Below are positions 21,666 to 30,519 of a DNA stretch of 55,604 bases, one piece after another; the first letter of the stretch is position 1, and each line of letters opens with the position of its first letter. Source of the DNA: Deltaproteobacteria bacterium (GTDB lineage Bacteria > Bacillota > Desulfotomaculia > Desulfotomaculales > JAGUVT01); NCBI GenBank assembly GCA_020062745.1, contig JAGUVT010000104.1, positions 1 to 55,604 of the forward strand. The letters run 5' to 3'. The notes beneath the pieces are model-generated. The model worked only from the letters and a program-made list of their open reading frames with translations. It searched no databases and was not told the origin of the DNA. Position numbers and translations under genes: made by a program.

Positions 21666-22649
21666 TTATGAACCAGCCATACCCTCCGGTACCAGGCACT
21701 GAAGAGCCAGCGCCACGGCGCCCATCGCCCCGGCCCGGCCGCCCAGTTGAGCCGGCACCAGCTTTACCCGGTCATACGCCGCCGCCAGGGCCCGCTTCTG
21801 CATTTCGCTGCGGGCGCCTTCAAAAACCACGCTGCCTATTTTCATCGCCCCGCCGCCCAGGATAACCAGGGCCGGGTTGAGTAAATTTAGCACATTCGCC
21901 AGGCCGATACCCAAAAAACGGGCCGCCTCTGCGATAATAAATATAGCTTCCGGATCTCCGGCTGCGGCCGCCGCCGACACCGCCTCCGCATCAACTTCGG
22001 GGCGCCCCCCGCCCGCCGCCAGGATGGCCTTTCCCTTCCCCTGCGCCACCAAGGAACGGGCCTCCCGGGCAATGGCCGAACCGGAAGCCATGGCTTCCAG
22101 GCAGCCCCGGTTGCCGCAACTGCATGGCGGTCCGTCCGGTAAAACAGTCATATGGCCGATTTCCCCGGCGCCGCCGCCAACACCGCGATACAGCCGTCCG
22201 TCTAAAATCATCCCGCTACCAATACCGGTACTCACCGTAATATAAACCAGGTCGGTTTCCCCCCGCCCCGCTCCGTACACATGCTCGCCCAGAGCAGCCA
22301 GGTTGGCGTCGTTTTCCAGCCGGGCCGGGATGCCGGTGGCCTCTTCCATCAACTGGGTCAGCGGAACGTTCTGCCAGCCCAGGTTCGGCGCCTGGTAAAC
22401 CACTCCCCGGCTCGCATCCAGCGGGCCGGGCGCTCCCACGACAGTTGCCCGTACCAGCCGGCCGGGCACTCCGGCCTGCTCCCTCACCTGCTCCATGGTC
22501 TGCATAATTCGCTTCAGCACATGGTCACGGCCGCCGGCAGCTTCGGTGGGAACCTTTACCGCCGTCAGCACCCGCCCGTCCGCACCGGCCAGCACGGTAT
22601 AAATCTTCGTGCCGCCCAAATCCACACCGATCACAAATTTATCTTCCAA
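21666..22649 (-). CDS. ROK-family sugar kinase, probable glucokinase
   Basis: Phosphorylates a sugar, most likely glucose, with ATP. Seen: ATP loop GVDLGGTKIYTVLAG at residues 7-21, substrate loop LENDANLAALGEHVYGAG, ITVSTGIGSGMILDG, the zinc-binding ROK signature GHMTVLPDGPPCSCGNRGC and LEAMASG, and the adenosine motif VILGGGAM. Length of 327 matches glucokinases of this family and there is no DNA-binding N-terminus, so it is not a ROK repressor. It has its own promoter and sits near the sugar isomerase and debranching genes, consistent with glucose release from glycogen. Confidence 0.9.
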   Translation of the reverse strand: MEDKFVIGVDLGGTKIYTVLAGADGRVLTAVKVPTEAAGGRDHVLKRIMQTMEQVREQAGVPGRLVRATVVGAPGPLDASRGVVYQAPNLGWQNVPLTQLMEEATGIPARLENDANLAALGEHVYGAGRGETDLVYITVSTGIGSGMILDGRLYRGVGGGAGEIGHMTVLPDGPPCSCGNRGCLEAMASGSAIAREARSLVAQGKGKAILAAGGGRPEVDAEAVSAAAAAGDPEAIFIIAEAARFLGIGLANVLNLLNPALVILGGGAMKIGSVVFEGARSEMQKRALAAAYDRVKLVPAQLGGRAGAMGAVALALQCLVPEGMAGS

Positions 22650-22700
22650 AACGGCACCATCCGCTAAAACATATTAATTAATAGTTACTAACAATGTTAC

Positions 22701-22709
22701 ATTATACCA
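22701..22709 (-). promoter_or_regulatory. Extended -10 promoter for the ROK kinase
   Basis: The minus strand reads TGGTATAAT about 50 nt before the kinase start, an extended -10. The region upstream is AT-rich (GTTAATTTATTTAAC) with no consensus -35. Confidence 0.6.
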
Positions 22710-22730
22710 TAAAATCGTTAAATAAATTAA

Positions 22731-24626
22731 CTATTTCCGGAAAAATTCATACACCGCCCGGGCCGCCCTGCTGTTCATGCCGGGGACGGCTGCCAGTTCG
22801 CCGATTTCCGCCTTTTCAATGCCGGCCAGGGAACCGAAAGCCCGGAGAAGCGCCCGGCGGCGCACCGCCCCGATACCCTCCACCTCGTCCAGCAAAGATT
22901 TCAGGCTTTGCTTTTCCCGCCTCCGGCGGTGGTAGGCAACGGCGAACCGGTGCGCTTCATCCCGCAGGCGCTGCAGCAGACGCAGGGCCGGGGAATCACC
23001 GGGTAAAATAACCGGCTCCGGCCGTCCCGGCACAAAAATATGCTCCTCTTTTTTTGCCAGGCCGCAAGCCGGTATGTGGCCGAAACCCGTTTCCTCCATC
23101 GCCTCCCGCACAGCCGAAAGCTGTCCCTTGCCGCCGTCCACCACAACCAGATCGGGTAAACGGTGGAAACCAGCCCCTCCGGCAGAAGACCGCCCCTTCC
23201 GGCTTACAGGTTTCTCACCGTCATCCGGCAATACCCCGCCGGAAACCGCCAGGCCGGAAAGTTCTTGTCCCTCCCGCGCCCGGATAAAACGCCGGCGCGC
23301 CACCTCGCGCAAGGAAGCATAATCGTCGGGGCCCTCCACCGTCCGGATTTTAAACCGGCGGTACTCACCCTTAGCCGGCCGGCCGGCTTCAAAAACCGCC
23401 ATCGAGGCCACCGCTTCACGGCCCTGGATGTTGGAAACGTCAAAGCATTCCAGGCGGCGGGGCGGTTCCGGCAGTCCCAGCACCCGGGCCAGTTCGGCCG
23501 GCGCTTCCGTCCCGCCGGCAGGTTCTTCAGCCCGCCTCTGCTCCAGCTCCAGCGCCAGGACGGCATTCCGGGCCGCCATCTCCACCAGCCCCCGTTTCTC
23601 CCCCCGTCCGGGCACTTTCAGACGCACTCCGGTCCCCCTTTTGCCGGTAAGCCACTTTTCGATAACCGCTTTTTCCTCCCCGATTTCAGCAGAAAGCAAA
23701 ACCTCCGGCGGTACGAGGTCCACCCTGCTGTAGTACTGCTTGACAAATGCGCCGAGCATCTCCGCGCCGTCCAAATCGCCCTCCAAAACAAACTGCTCCC
23801 GGCCGATCAGCTTGCCCCCCCTGACTAAAAATACCTCCGCCACGGAAAACGCCGGGCCCCCGGCCAGGGCTATAACGTCCCGATCGGCAAAACCGGTGGA
23901 TATAACTTTTTGTTTTTCCAAAATCTCCTGTACCGCCGCAATCTGGTCCCGCAGCCCGGCGGCCTGTTCGAACTCCAGCTTTCCGGCGGCTTCCCGCATC
24001 CGTTCAGTCAAGCGCCTGACCAGGTCGTCCTGCCGGCCTTCCAGGAACAGGCACACCTCGTCAATCATCGCCCGGTACGCCTCCCGGTCCACCAGCCCGC
24101 AGCACGGCCCCAGGCAGCGCTTGATGTGGTGGTTTAAACAGGGCCGGCTCCTGGCGGCCGGTTCCCGCTGCTTGCAGGAACGAAAGGGGAAAACCTTTTT
24201 CAACAGGCTCAAAGTTTCATTAACCGCCCCCACGCGGGTATAAGGCCCGAAATACCGGCCCCCGTCCTTAACCACCCGCCTGGTGACAAACACCCGCGGA
24301 AATCCCTCGTTTAAGGTGACCTTTAAGTAAGGATAGCTCTTGTCGTCCTTCAGCAAAACATTATAGCGGGGGCGGTGTTCCTTGATCAGGTTCTGCTCCA
24401 GGATCAGGGCCTCCACTTCGGAATCGACGACAATCCACTCCAGGTCGGCCGCCTTCTCCACCATGACCCTGGTCTTAGGCTGATGGCGGGCGCCGCTTTG
24501 AAAATACGGACGGACGCGGGACTTAAGGGAGGCGGCCTTGCCCACATAAATCACCCGGCCGGCGCCGTCCCGAAAAAGGTAAACACCCGGTCCGGCCGGC
24601 AAATGATTGAGTTTTTCCCCCAGCAC
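22731..24626 (-). CDS. uvrC: Excinuclease ABC subunit C
   Basis: Makes both incisions in nucleotide excision repair. Domains in order: GIY-YIG nuclease at the start (GPGVYLFRDG ... VIYVGKAASLKSR), a Cys-rich segment (CLNHHIKRCLGPC), the UVR domain that binds UvrB (around residue 205, MREAAGKLEFEQAAGLRDQI), the RNase H-like 5' nuclease (ECFDVSNIQGREAVASMAVF and VVDGGKGQL), and C-terminal helix-hairpin-helix repeats. Length 631 is normal. Start GTG 24626 has GGAGGTGGC upstream. The BREX island abuts it: the brxA tail ends only 12 nt before this start. Confidence 0.97.
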   Translation of the reverse strand: MLGEKLNHLPAGPGVYLFRDGAGRVIYVGKAASLKSRVRPYFQSGARHQPKTRVMVEKAADLEWIVVDSEVEALILEQNLIKEHRPRYNVLLKDDKSYPYLKVTLNEGFPRVFVTRRVVKDGGRYFGPYTRVGAVNETLSLLKKVFPFRSCKQREPAARSRPCLNHHIKRCLGPCCGLVDREAYRAMIDEVCLFLEGRQDDLVRRLTERMREAAGKLEFEQAAGLRDQIAAVQEILEKQKVISTGFADRDVIALAGGPAFSVAEVFLVRGGKLIGREQFVLEGDLDGAEMLGAFVKQYYSRVDLVPPEVLLSAEIGEEKAVIEKWLTGKRGTGVRLKVPGRGEKRGLVEMAARNAVLALELEQRRAEEPAGGTEAPAELARVLGLPEPPRRLECFDVSNIQGREAVASMAVFEAGRPAKGEYRRFKIRTVEGPDDYASLREVARRRFIRAREGQELSGLAVSGGVLPDDGEKPVSRKGRSSAGGAGFHRLPDLVVVDGGKGQLSAVREAMEETGFGHIPACGLAKKEEHIFVPGRPEPVILPGDSPALRLLQRLRDEAHRFAVAYHRRRREKQSLKSLLDEVEGIGAVRRRALLRAFGSLAGIEKAEIGELAAVPGMNSRAARAVYEFFRK

Positions 24627-24637
24627 CGTGCCACCTC

Positions 24638-25428
24638 CTAATCATCCGTTTCCCGGGATTTGCTCAGTCCAATTCTGTTCTCCATGCGCAGCATCACCAT
24701 TTCGTCGTCCAGGCCGTGGCGTAAAAGGTCCAGGCGCGGAGACCCCGCCAGCAGATTCTCCGCGGCGGCCTCTTTGATGCGAAACGGAAACAGGCTCGTG
24801 CTCCCGGCCAGTTCCTTCAGCGGCGCGCATCCGTTGGAACGCGCATGTAAAGAAGCTTCCATCAACCAGGCGGCCAGTTGGAGATCATCAATGCACACGG
24901 ACAGCCCCCGGCAGTAATTCCTTTTGTTTCCGTTTCGCCGAGTACGCCCCAATCAATGTAGGAGCGCAGCACGCGGCGGGCCGCCCGGGATACCGTCTCC
25001 CGCTCCCCGTACTGCTCACGTATCCGCTGCTGGATGTGCGCCGCGGCCGCAGACCCCTGGAGATTCAAAAAGCGGCCGGTGTGGCCCGCCACGGCCGCCC
25101 AAAACGGATAAACGGCCATCACCATCCCCCAATGGACAGCGACCCGGTCCGTTCCGGGAAGGCGTTTCAGCAGCTCCAGTCCGTCGGTTCGCAGGGCCGC
25201 GAGTTCAAGCGGCACATTATGCCAGACCTTCATTAGAATTGTAATAATCTTCTCGCGGTTGCCGCGCTCAGCCTTGCCGCCGACGGACACCTTGTCTTTC
25301 AGCAGTTCCTGCAAGGCTTCACTGACAGCGGCTCTATTGTTGCCGGCCAGGACAAGATTGGCGGTTGTTTCCAGCCACTCCAGGCGGACCCGCTGACTAA
25401 AGCCGATTTGATTCGTGCGGTTGTTCAT
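24638..25428 (-). pseudogene. brxA: BREX BrxA-like protein, interrupted by a frameshift
   Basis: The start ATG overlaps the pglZ stop as ATGA (25428-25425). The first frame gives a helical protein (IGFSQRVRLEWLETTANLVL ... VLRSYIDWGVLGETETKG) and then drifts into nonsense before a stop at 24862. Continuation in the next frame gives YCRGLSVCIDDLQLAAWLME, then a conserved C-terminus ending at 24638. The switch lies near 24925-24935, at an AAAAGG run, and joins the two into about 263 residues. Gene order (directly after pglZ) and the R-x-V-L-R-x-x-x-DWG block fit BrxA of type 3 BREX, a DNA-binding helix-turn-helix protein in other types. Assignment rests mainly on position. A second copy of the 3' part lies at 54607-54794. 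Confidence 0.6.
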
Positions 25429-27449
25429 ATGCTCTTCCTTTCGATCTGGATAAGAGGAACGATCAGCTCCTCGACGGAAATACCGCCGTGGCTGACAATA
25501 CGTTCTCCCACCGGGACAAACGCCTGCCGGGCCGGGGCAATTAGAGGAAGAAAGGTATCCGGCAGACCTGCCGGCGGCCATTCTACAGCGGCCGGGAAAC
25601 GATCCTTTACTTTGTCCCGGAGGATCTTGTCGGAATAGATCCGGACCCGTTCGCCGCGCAGGCCGGCAACCGCCCCTTCCGCGGGACGTCCGCAGCCTTC
25701 GGCTTCAATATTGCCGTGGTCGGAGGTCAGGAAAACGCAAAAACCCCGGTCCAGCAGCAGGTCCAGCAGCGCAGCCAGGTACGGCTGCCGGGCCCACTGA
25801 CGCACTTGATTATACATGCCGGCGGCGCCCAGTTCCATCCCGTGCATAATTTTGTCCACCTTGTCGATAACCAGTCCGGCAACCCTCGCTCCGGGACGGG
25901 AGAGCAGTTCTTCGACAGAATCCAGACTACCGTCGCCCAACCCTCTGGCATATACGGCTTCGTTCGGCGCAAGCCCCTGATCGGCCCAGAACTGCGCCCA
26001 CAGAGCCGGTTCTTTGTCCGTACTCCGGATGCTGTCCGGAAAAAAGATGGGCGGCCTGCCGGCAAAGACAGCCTGGCGCGAAACCGGAGTGATTGACGGA
26101 ATCCAGGCGAATACAGCGTTTTCACGGAAACGGAGACGGGGTTGCCGCGCAGCCAGCGCCTCACGGACGACAATCCACTGGTCGAGGGAAAGCCCGTCCA
26201 CCAGGAGCAAAGCAAGCTTCGCCGGCGGTGACGCGGGCTGAATGCTGAGTAATGAGTGGGCCAGAAAGCGGGGAATATGGTGAAGCATTACCGGCGGAGC
26301 GGCCGGAAGGTTGATCAGTCCGGCATAACGCTTCCGGACCCAGGCGGTAAACCGCTCATCAACGGCCCGGACGAGCGCCTGCAAGCGGCCCGAAACGCCG
26401 TTCATTTCACTCAGTTCCCGGTCTTCATTACTTATCACTTTCGTTTGCGCCCAGCCGCGGGCGAAGTGGAGCCATTCTCCGTGTCTGGCGTCTTCAGCCG
26501 GAATGGAGGGCTCAAGACTTTCGACAAGTTTGGTTAAGCGACAGAGCCTGTCTTCAGCTTGACCGGTTCGAACACCGACGCTCACCCAGGTATTGGCAAG
26601 CGTATCCGCATTCTCGTGGGGTACGGAATGTAGAAGCCCTTCGAGGAACAGATTGTCGATGTAAACCCGGACGTCCTGGTGCTCAAAAGGCAGATCAAGA
26701 GGGCCGTCAATTGCCGGGTCATACGGCTTGCCGGCTTCCCGCAGGTCCGGTTCCCCTCCGGCCGCCACCCGGTCGAGAAAGACCGGCCAGCGCTCCTGCA
26801 GAAACGCAAAGAATGCTTCCCGGTCCGGAACAAGGGCTTCCAGCGACCAGTCGTCAAAGGTATTATTCCGGCGTAAAAGCTGGATGAACCGTTCGTCGAG
26901 CATAGCCGGTACGCGTTGCCCGCGGTAATGCCGGCGGAGAAGCACGCGGAGCAGGTCGGCCGGCTGCTTGATGAACTCGGGCGCAATCCCGAAGACGTGC
27001 CGGAGGACGAATTCCTTCGTGGCGTTGTCCCCAAGTTGTCCGGGCGCGTGCTTTTGCCGCGCCTCATTCAAAGCATCGAGGTCGCCCCGGTCCAGGGCCG
27101 CTACGACCGGATAGCTGAGATGCGGGAAAATATCGCCGAGGTTGAAGGAGAGCCGGCGGCCCGCCTGCAGCAGATCAAACGGCAAAGAACCGGGATCGCC
27201 GGCTTCAGAACGCAATACGACCACCAGGTCCGTCTCTTCGCCCCGGTCCCAGCGGGAACGGAACCCGGACTCATAGGCATAGCGGAAAGCAACGTGATCT
27301 TCAAAAGGGATCAGCTCAAAGCCGCGCTCCCGGATGCCTTCGAGCATCCCCTCCTCAAGCAGCAGACCGTCCGGGTCGGCCACCAGGGTGAGCCGGGCAA
27401 CCCCGGGGGTAAAATCCCGCAGAATCCGGCTGCGCCAGGAATCTTTCAT
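25425..27449 (-). CDS. pglZ: BREX-3 PglZ, alkaline-phosphatase-superfamily protein
   Basis: PglZ is a core protein of BREX phage defence, with an alkaline-phosphatase-like fold whose exact chemistry is debated. The metal-binding pieces are visible in the C-terminal half: LALLLVDGLSLDQW near residue 416 and LTSDHGNIEAEG near 576, with SHGGISVEELIVPLI close to the end, the usual PglZ finish. The N-terminal 350 residues are the helical part specific to BREX PglZ. ATG 27449 is used because GAGGTG lies 9 nt upstream; an in-frame GTG at 27461 is possible. The reading frame is intact, unlike those of brxC, pglX and brxA. It is separated from pglX by the whole CRISPR module. Confidence 0.88.
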   Translation of the reverse strand: MKDSWRSRILRDFTPGVARLTLVADPDGLLLEEGMLEGIRERGFELIPFEDHVAFRYAYESGFRSRWDRGEETDLVVVLRSEAGDPGSLPFDLLQAGRRLSFNLGDIFPHLSYPVVAALDRGDLDALNEARQKHAPGQLGDNATKEFVLRHVFGIAPEFIKQPADLLRVLLRRHYRGQRVPAMLDERFIQLLRRNNTFDDWSLEALVPDREAFFAFLQERWPVFLDRVAAGGEPDLREAGKPYDPAIDGPLDLPFEHQDVRVYIDNLFLEGLLHSVPHENADTLANTWVSVGVRTGQAEDRLCRLTKLVESLEPSIPAEDARHGEWLHFARGWAQTKVISNEDRELSEMNGVSGRLQALVRAVDERFTAWVRKRYAGLINLPAAPPVMLHHIPRFLAHSLLSIQPASPPAKLALLLVDGLSLDQWIVVREALAARQPRLRFRENAVFAWIPSITPVSRQAVFAGRPPIFFPDSIRSTDKEPALWAQFWADQGLAPNEAVYARGLGDGSLDSVEELLSRPGARVAGLVIDKVDKIMHGMELGAAGMYNQVRQWARQPYLAALLDLLLDRGFCVFLTSDHGNIEAEGCGRPAEGAVAGLRGERVRIYSDKILRDKVKDRFPAAVEWPPAGLPDTFLPLIAPARQAFVPVGERIVSHGGISVEELIVPLIQIERKSI

Positions 27450-27465
27450 TTTACGTCGCACCTCT

Positions 27466-27640
27466 TTTTTACGGAAACCCGAAGGCCGCCGGCAATACGT
27501 TACGGCTCTATTACCAGGCTCATCAACTCATCGCAGCTCAAGGGCCGCCATGAACGGCAGCCCCTTCAAGTTTGATTCAGGCGTTAATAATGTCAGGTTC
27601 TTTGACCTCCGGACATGAATTGTATAGTTCTTCAGGATCA
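27466..27640 (-). pseudogene. Possible relic of the gene once upstream of pglZ
   Basis: On the minus strand one frame reads RPLSCDELMSLVIEP then TAA; another short frame stays open for 17 codons and ends in TGA (27448-27446) overlapping the pglZ ATG, the usual arrangement for a coupled upstream gene. Neither tail is long enough to name. In type 3 BREX the gene expected here is brxHII (helicase). The rest of 27462-27746 holds nothing I recognise. Confidence 0.25.
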
Positions 27641-27746
27641 AGATCAAGACAATCTGATGGATCGTAGTTTCCTGATATATCCCAGCAACGGGATCTCTAT
27701 GTGCCTATGTGCCTTTGTCCCTATGAACCTGAGTAGTTACAATATT

Positions 27747-27803
27747 TTAATGCCATAGATCTTCCTCTTTGCGAATAACTGCGGTAAAAATTCGCACTGC
27801 CAT
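27747..27803 (-). pseudogene. Truncated hicB antitoxin, first 18 codons only
   Basis: ATG 27803 begins MAVRIFTAVIRKEEDLWH then TAA. The first 17 residues match the intact HicB at 47673-47885 except for one change (I for L). The fragment is part of the 144-bp direct repeat at 27755-27898. Confidence 0.85.
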
Positions 27804-27898
27804 ATCAGAGCACCTCCTACGGGGATTATACCCCTAAATACATCCAAGCTGCAAGCTGAATGTAAGATAACGGTATTGGTGCAAAATAAAGTAATTTG
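27755..27898. repeat. 144-bp direct repeat, copy 1 (hicB 5' end and promoter)
   Basis: Matches 47837-47980 base for base without gaps except at three positions (by direct comparison). It covers the 5' end of hicB, its ribosome site (GGAGGTGC) and about 95 nt upstream. Confidence 0.95.
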
Positions 27899-28023
27899 TT
27901 ATGCCCGTTCTCTTGATTCGCGTATTGCCTCCAATATTCCCTCCCGTGTAATCCTTTTGCCCAGGCCCGGCACATCGAAGGGAGAACGGCAAGAAATACG
28001 CTTGCATCCGCTACAATTTCCAT
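27895..28023 (-). pseudogene. PIN-domain toxin relic
   Basis: ATG 28023 opens MEIVADASVFLAVL, the first strand and catalytic Asp of a PIN (VapC) ribonuclease, but the frame then runs into unrelated sequence and the domain core is missing. In the neighbouring frame GLGKRITREGILEAIRESRE can be read. Too short to be functional. Confidence 0.5.
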
Positions 28024-28084
28024 AATTTAATTGTGCAACTCAGATATTGAGTTGTCAACATGTGTTAGAAGCATATCTCATTTT

Positions 28085-28174
28085 AAACAGAGGTGAACAG
28101 ACGCAGACGGTTCCGTTGTTTGCGCTGCTTGTAGCGACCAAACACAAACAAACAATAGAACCGTCCCTCTGTTT
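28085..28174. repeat. Imperfect 90-bp inverted repeat
   Basis: AAACAGAGG (28085-28093) pairs with CCTCTGTTT (28166-28174), and inside it GACGGTTC (28106-28113) pairs with GAACCGTC (28158-28165), then TTGTTTG with CAAACAA. Such GACGGTTC palindromes look like a short non-autonomous mobile element. No gene lies within. Sequence from 28175 to 28498 holds no recognisable gene, only an AT-rich region before abrB. Confidence 0.6.
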
Positions 28175-28501
28175 ACATCTGAGATTACCGGCATCCAATA
28201 TTTCCAACCCACGACATACAACTCGTGACTTGTGACCGAGATTTGCCAGAGGGACCAGAACCCCTGGATTTCTTGAGCAATTCCCAGGATCGAGACGACT
28301 GGAACCGGTTGCCCCTGGACGAAGCGGGGAAGCTGCAGCACCAAACCTCTGACGATCGGTTCCTCCAGGGTAAGGTGGCGGGCGACCGGAATCTCTCCCG
28401 CTGAATGGTTATAATAAAACAAACTATTGATGGTTCTAAAAAACTTAACATGTTATAATAAAAGTTAAAAAAACTATAACGTTACATTCGGGGGGATAAT
28501 G

Positions 28502-28765
28502 ATGCTGCCAGTAAAAAAGAGGATAGAACCGGATGGTAGGATTGCAATTGGAGAGGTGTTAAAGATGGCTAAAATTCAACCGGGAGATTGGGTAGAGATT
28601 ACTTCGGCTAAAAATAAAATAACTATTAAGATGACAAAACGAATCAAACCCAAAGGAGCAATTAGGGCTGCTGCAGGTATCTTGAAGAATCGGAATAGCT
28701 TGGTGGCGGAAATGTTACGAGTTAGGGAGGACGAAGATGATCGGCCGGGAACCAGTATCCAATAG
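28502..28765 (+). CDS. SpoVT/AbrB-type antitoxin
   Basis: An 87-residue protein. Residues 1-45 are an AbrB swapped-hairpin DNA-binding domain (VKKRIEPDGRIAIGEVLKMA, then I-Q-P-G-D-W-V-E-I). The C-terminus (AIRAAAGILKNRNSLVAEML) is the toxin-binding tail typical of VapB antitoxins. It neutralises the PIN toxin that follows and probably represses the operon. The second ATG is better spaced from GGGGGG; 28499 is the alternative. Its last 29 nt overlap vapC. Confidence 0.8.
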   Translation: MLPVKKRIEPDGRIAIGEVLKMAKIQPGDWVEITSAKNKITIKMTKRIKPKGAIRAAAGILKNRNSLVAEMLRVREDEDDRPGTSIQ

Positions 28766-29165
28766 GTATGTAGTCGATACTAACATTGTTATCTATATCC
28801 TCCAAGGGTTGGAAGATATAGTTAAAGCAATGGAAGAATTAGAGGATGATAATATAGAGGTTTATTATTCAACTATAGTTGAAGCAGAATTGTTTTCCTT
28901 CCATGAATTAACAAAAGAGCAAAGAGTGAAGATTAGAGGTATCTTAGATCTTGGAGAAATAATCGATGTAACCTCTGAAATTGCTTTAAAAGCAGCCGAG
29001 CTACGCGCTTTAAGCAGAAAAAACTATCAGCGCAAGCTCAAACTGCCGGACGCAATTGTTGCTGCAACAGCTTTTATGCATTCCGCAGCCTTGATTACAC
29101 GTAATGTCGAAGACTTCAGCCATCTACGCGCTCATGGTTTGTGTATTTGGAACCCGTTTGAGTGA
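28737..29165 (+). CDS. VapC-type PIN-domain ribonuclease toxin
   Basis: A 142-residue PIN protein. Acidic active-site residues are present: Asp in VVDTNIVIYIL, Glu in TIVEAELFS, Asp in KLKLPDAIVAATAF, and Asp in LITRNVEDFSHL. Such toxins cut RNA, often initiator tRNA or rRNA, to stop growth. ATG 28737 has AGGGAGG 6 nt upstream and lies inside the antitoxin gene, so the pair is coupled. The only intact TA pair within the BREX/CRISPR block, and the only plus-strand genes there. Confidence 0.88.
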   Translation: MIGREPVSNRYVVDTNIVIYILQGLEDIVKAMEELEDDNIEVYYSTIVEAELFSFHELTKEQRVKIRGILDLGEIIDVTSEIALKAAELRALSRKNYQRKLKLPDAIVAATAFMHSAALITRNVEDFSHLRAHGLCIWNPFE

Positions 29166-29223
29166 TGACAATAAGAATAAACTTGGAATTTTTGCCCACA
29201 TAAAATTTGGTAGATTATTCTAT

Positions 29224-29405
29224 TTACACTAAAGAATGTTCACACCCATACCGTTCTTAGAAAACACCTTGATCAGGACCTTTCCTACGTCGATGCCGTC
29301 AGTTTTGTTATCCTGGAAGCCGTGAATATCAAGGACATATTTGGATTCGATTCCCACTTTTACATTATAAAACGTAATCTGTGGCCTTCCGCTTGCCCTG
29401 TTTAA
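29224..29405 (+). pseudogene. PIN-domain toxin, C-terminal relic
   Basis: Reads VLRKHLDQDLSYVDAVSF then VILEAVNIKDIFGFDSHFYI ending at TAA 29405. The LSYVDAVSF and FGFDSHF blocks are the third and fourth acidic motifs of a VapC of the same type as 52452-52862. The N-terminal half is missing. Confidence 0.65.
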
Positions 29406-29436
29406 CAAGTCGCAATGCGACCGTATGGTTTTTATT

Positions 29437-29487
29437 TCACTTATTGAGGATAGCAATAATGGCGCTGGTATCAATCAGTGCCCGCAA
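29437..29487 (-). pseudogene. PIN-domain toxin, N-terminal relic
   Basis: TTG 29487, preceded by GGGG, opens LRALIDTSAIIAILNK then TGA. This is the first PIN strand with the catalytic Asp and nothing more. It is on the strand opposite the relic at 29224-29405, so they come from different genes. The remainder to 29639 holds nothing recognisable. Confidence 0.55.
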
Positions 29488-29639
29488 GTTAATTTCCCCA
29501 GGTCAGGTAGTAATCATGCCGCTCAGAAAGATCTTACGGTACCTCAAAAGAGCCTGCGAGGCGCAACAGACTCGTTCCCGGCCACAGTACATTGCGTTGC
29601 CTCTTCTTCGCCCGCAACCGTTTAGAGAGCCTTACTTTA

Positions 29640-30506
29640 TTATCCAACCATTCGCCACACACCAAACGGCCCAACCTCTAAATCAAGTTCGCGACCGACT
29701 ATGCTCCCGGGAGCAAAGCAGATTCCATTGAAAACAACGTATTGGCCGGTGTGTCGGTGACTGGTGGCATCCGACCGCCATTCGCGTCCGACAAGCGGCT
29801 CTATGTCACCGGTAGCCGGCAGATTCTCTGCCAAAGCATGAGCCAGTAATCGCGCAGTCATCTCTTCAGTAGCCGACAAGCGGATGACCGGATAATCGTA
29901 CCCATCGTTGAACAAGGCCGCTCCCCCAAACAGTCGGTTATCCTCGGGTTCACAAAGCCGAACCAACTCAATATCGCCCCAACCGTAGCCCCGTTCACCA
30001 CCTATCTGCAGTCGTTCGCAAGCAGCTTGCCAGTCCAACTGGTTATCATCTCTCTCGAACACGTACCCCACCAAAAAAACAGGCTCACATCCATCTACGG
30101 TTTTAGGCGATATGAACTCAACCTCATGGAGCATTCCCACCGCCGCGGATTGATCCGGATAGTTAAGCGCTGTTCCGCTGTAACTGCTGAGAAAACGTTG
30201 TCTGAAACTGGCCGCGTCTTGCCAGAACCAGTCAACCCGGTAATCCTCCCCTGATTTTGTAGCCGGGTAGAAATAAGTAAAAGCCAGGGATTGATGAACC
30301 TGTTGTCCAACACGCTGGTAGTCACGGGAATCGATGGCCGGACCAAGTCCGCTGGCTTGGTCTCGCGTCAACCGCATGGCAAGCGCCCCCCACAGCACGC
30401 GGCCGGTAATATAGGGACGGGTACGCTGCAAGTTGCCCACTTTGCCACAACCAATATGCAGAGAAGAGCGCAGGTGAAAGATAACTTGATACAGGCGCCA
30501 GGTCAT
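29640..30506 (-). CDS. CRISPR type III RAMP protein, Cas5/Cmr3-position
   Basis: Last gene of the CRISPR effector module. The first strand and loop read YQVIFHLRSSLHIGCGKVGN, then RPYITGRVLWGALAMRL, the RAMP pattern of a substrate loop followed by a basic helix. A glycine-rich loop, GGERGYGWGDIEL near residue 175-190, is the RAMP signature that contacts crRNA. It does not read like a standard Cmr3, but it occupies the place where Cmr3, which holds the crRNA 5' handle with Cas10, would be required. ATG 30506 is chosen for AGGGGGA 8 nt upstream; the frame is open to 30542. It is 13 nt after cmr5. Confidence 0.7.
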   Translation of the reverse strand: MTWRLYQVIFHLRSSLHIGCGKVGNLQRTRPYITGRVLWGALAMRLTRDQASGLGPAIDSRDYQRVGQQVHQSLAFTYFYPATKSGEDYRVDWFWQDAASFRQRFLSSYSGTALNYPDQSAAVGMLHEVEFISPKTVDGCEPVFLVGYVFERDDNQLDWQAACERLQIGGERGYGWGDIELVRLCEPEDNRLFGGAALFNDGYDYPVIRLSATEEMTARLLAHALAENLPATGDIEPLVGREWRSDATSHRHTGQYVVFNGICFAPGSIVGRELDLEVGPFGVWRMVG

Positions 30507-30519
30507 GATTTCATTCCCC

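Noticed and set aside
28085-28174. Possible single CRISPR repeat or degenerate array
   Set aside because: Only two arms in inverted orientation, with no third copy; an inverted-repeat element explains it better.
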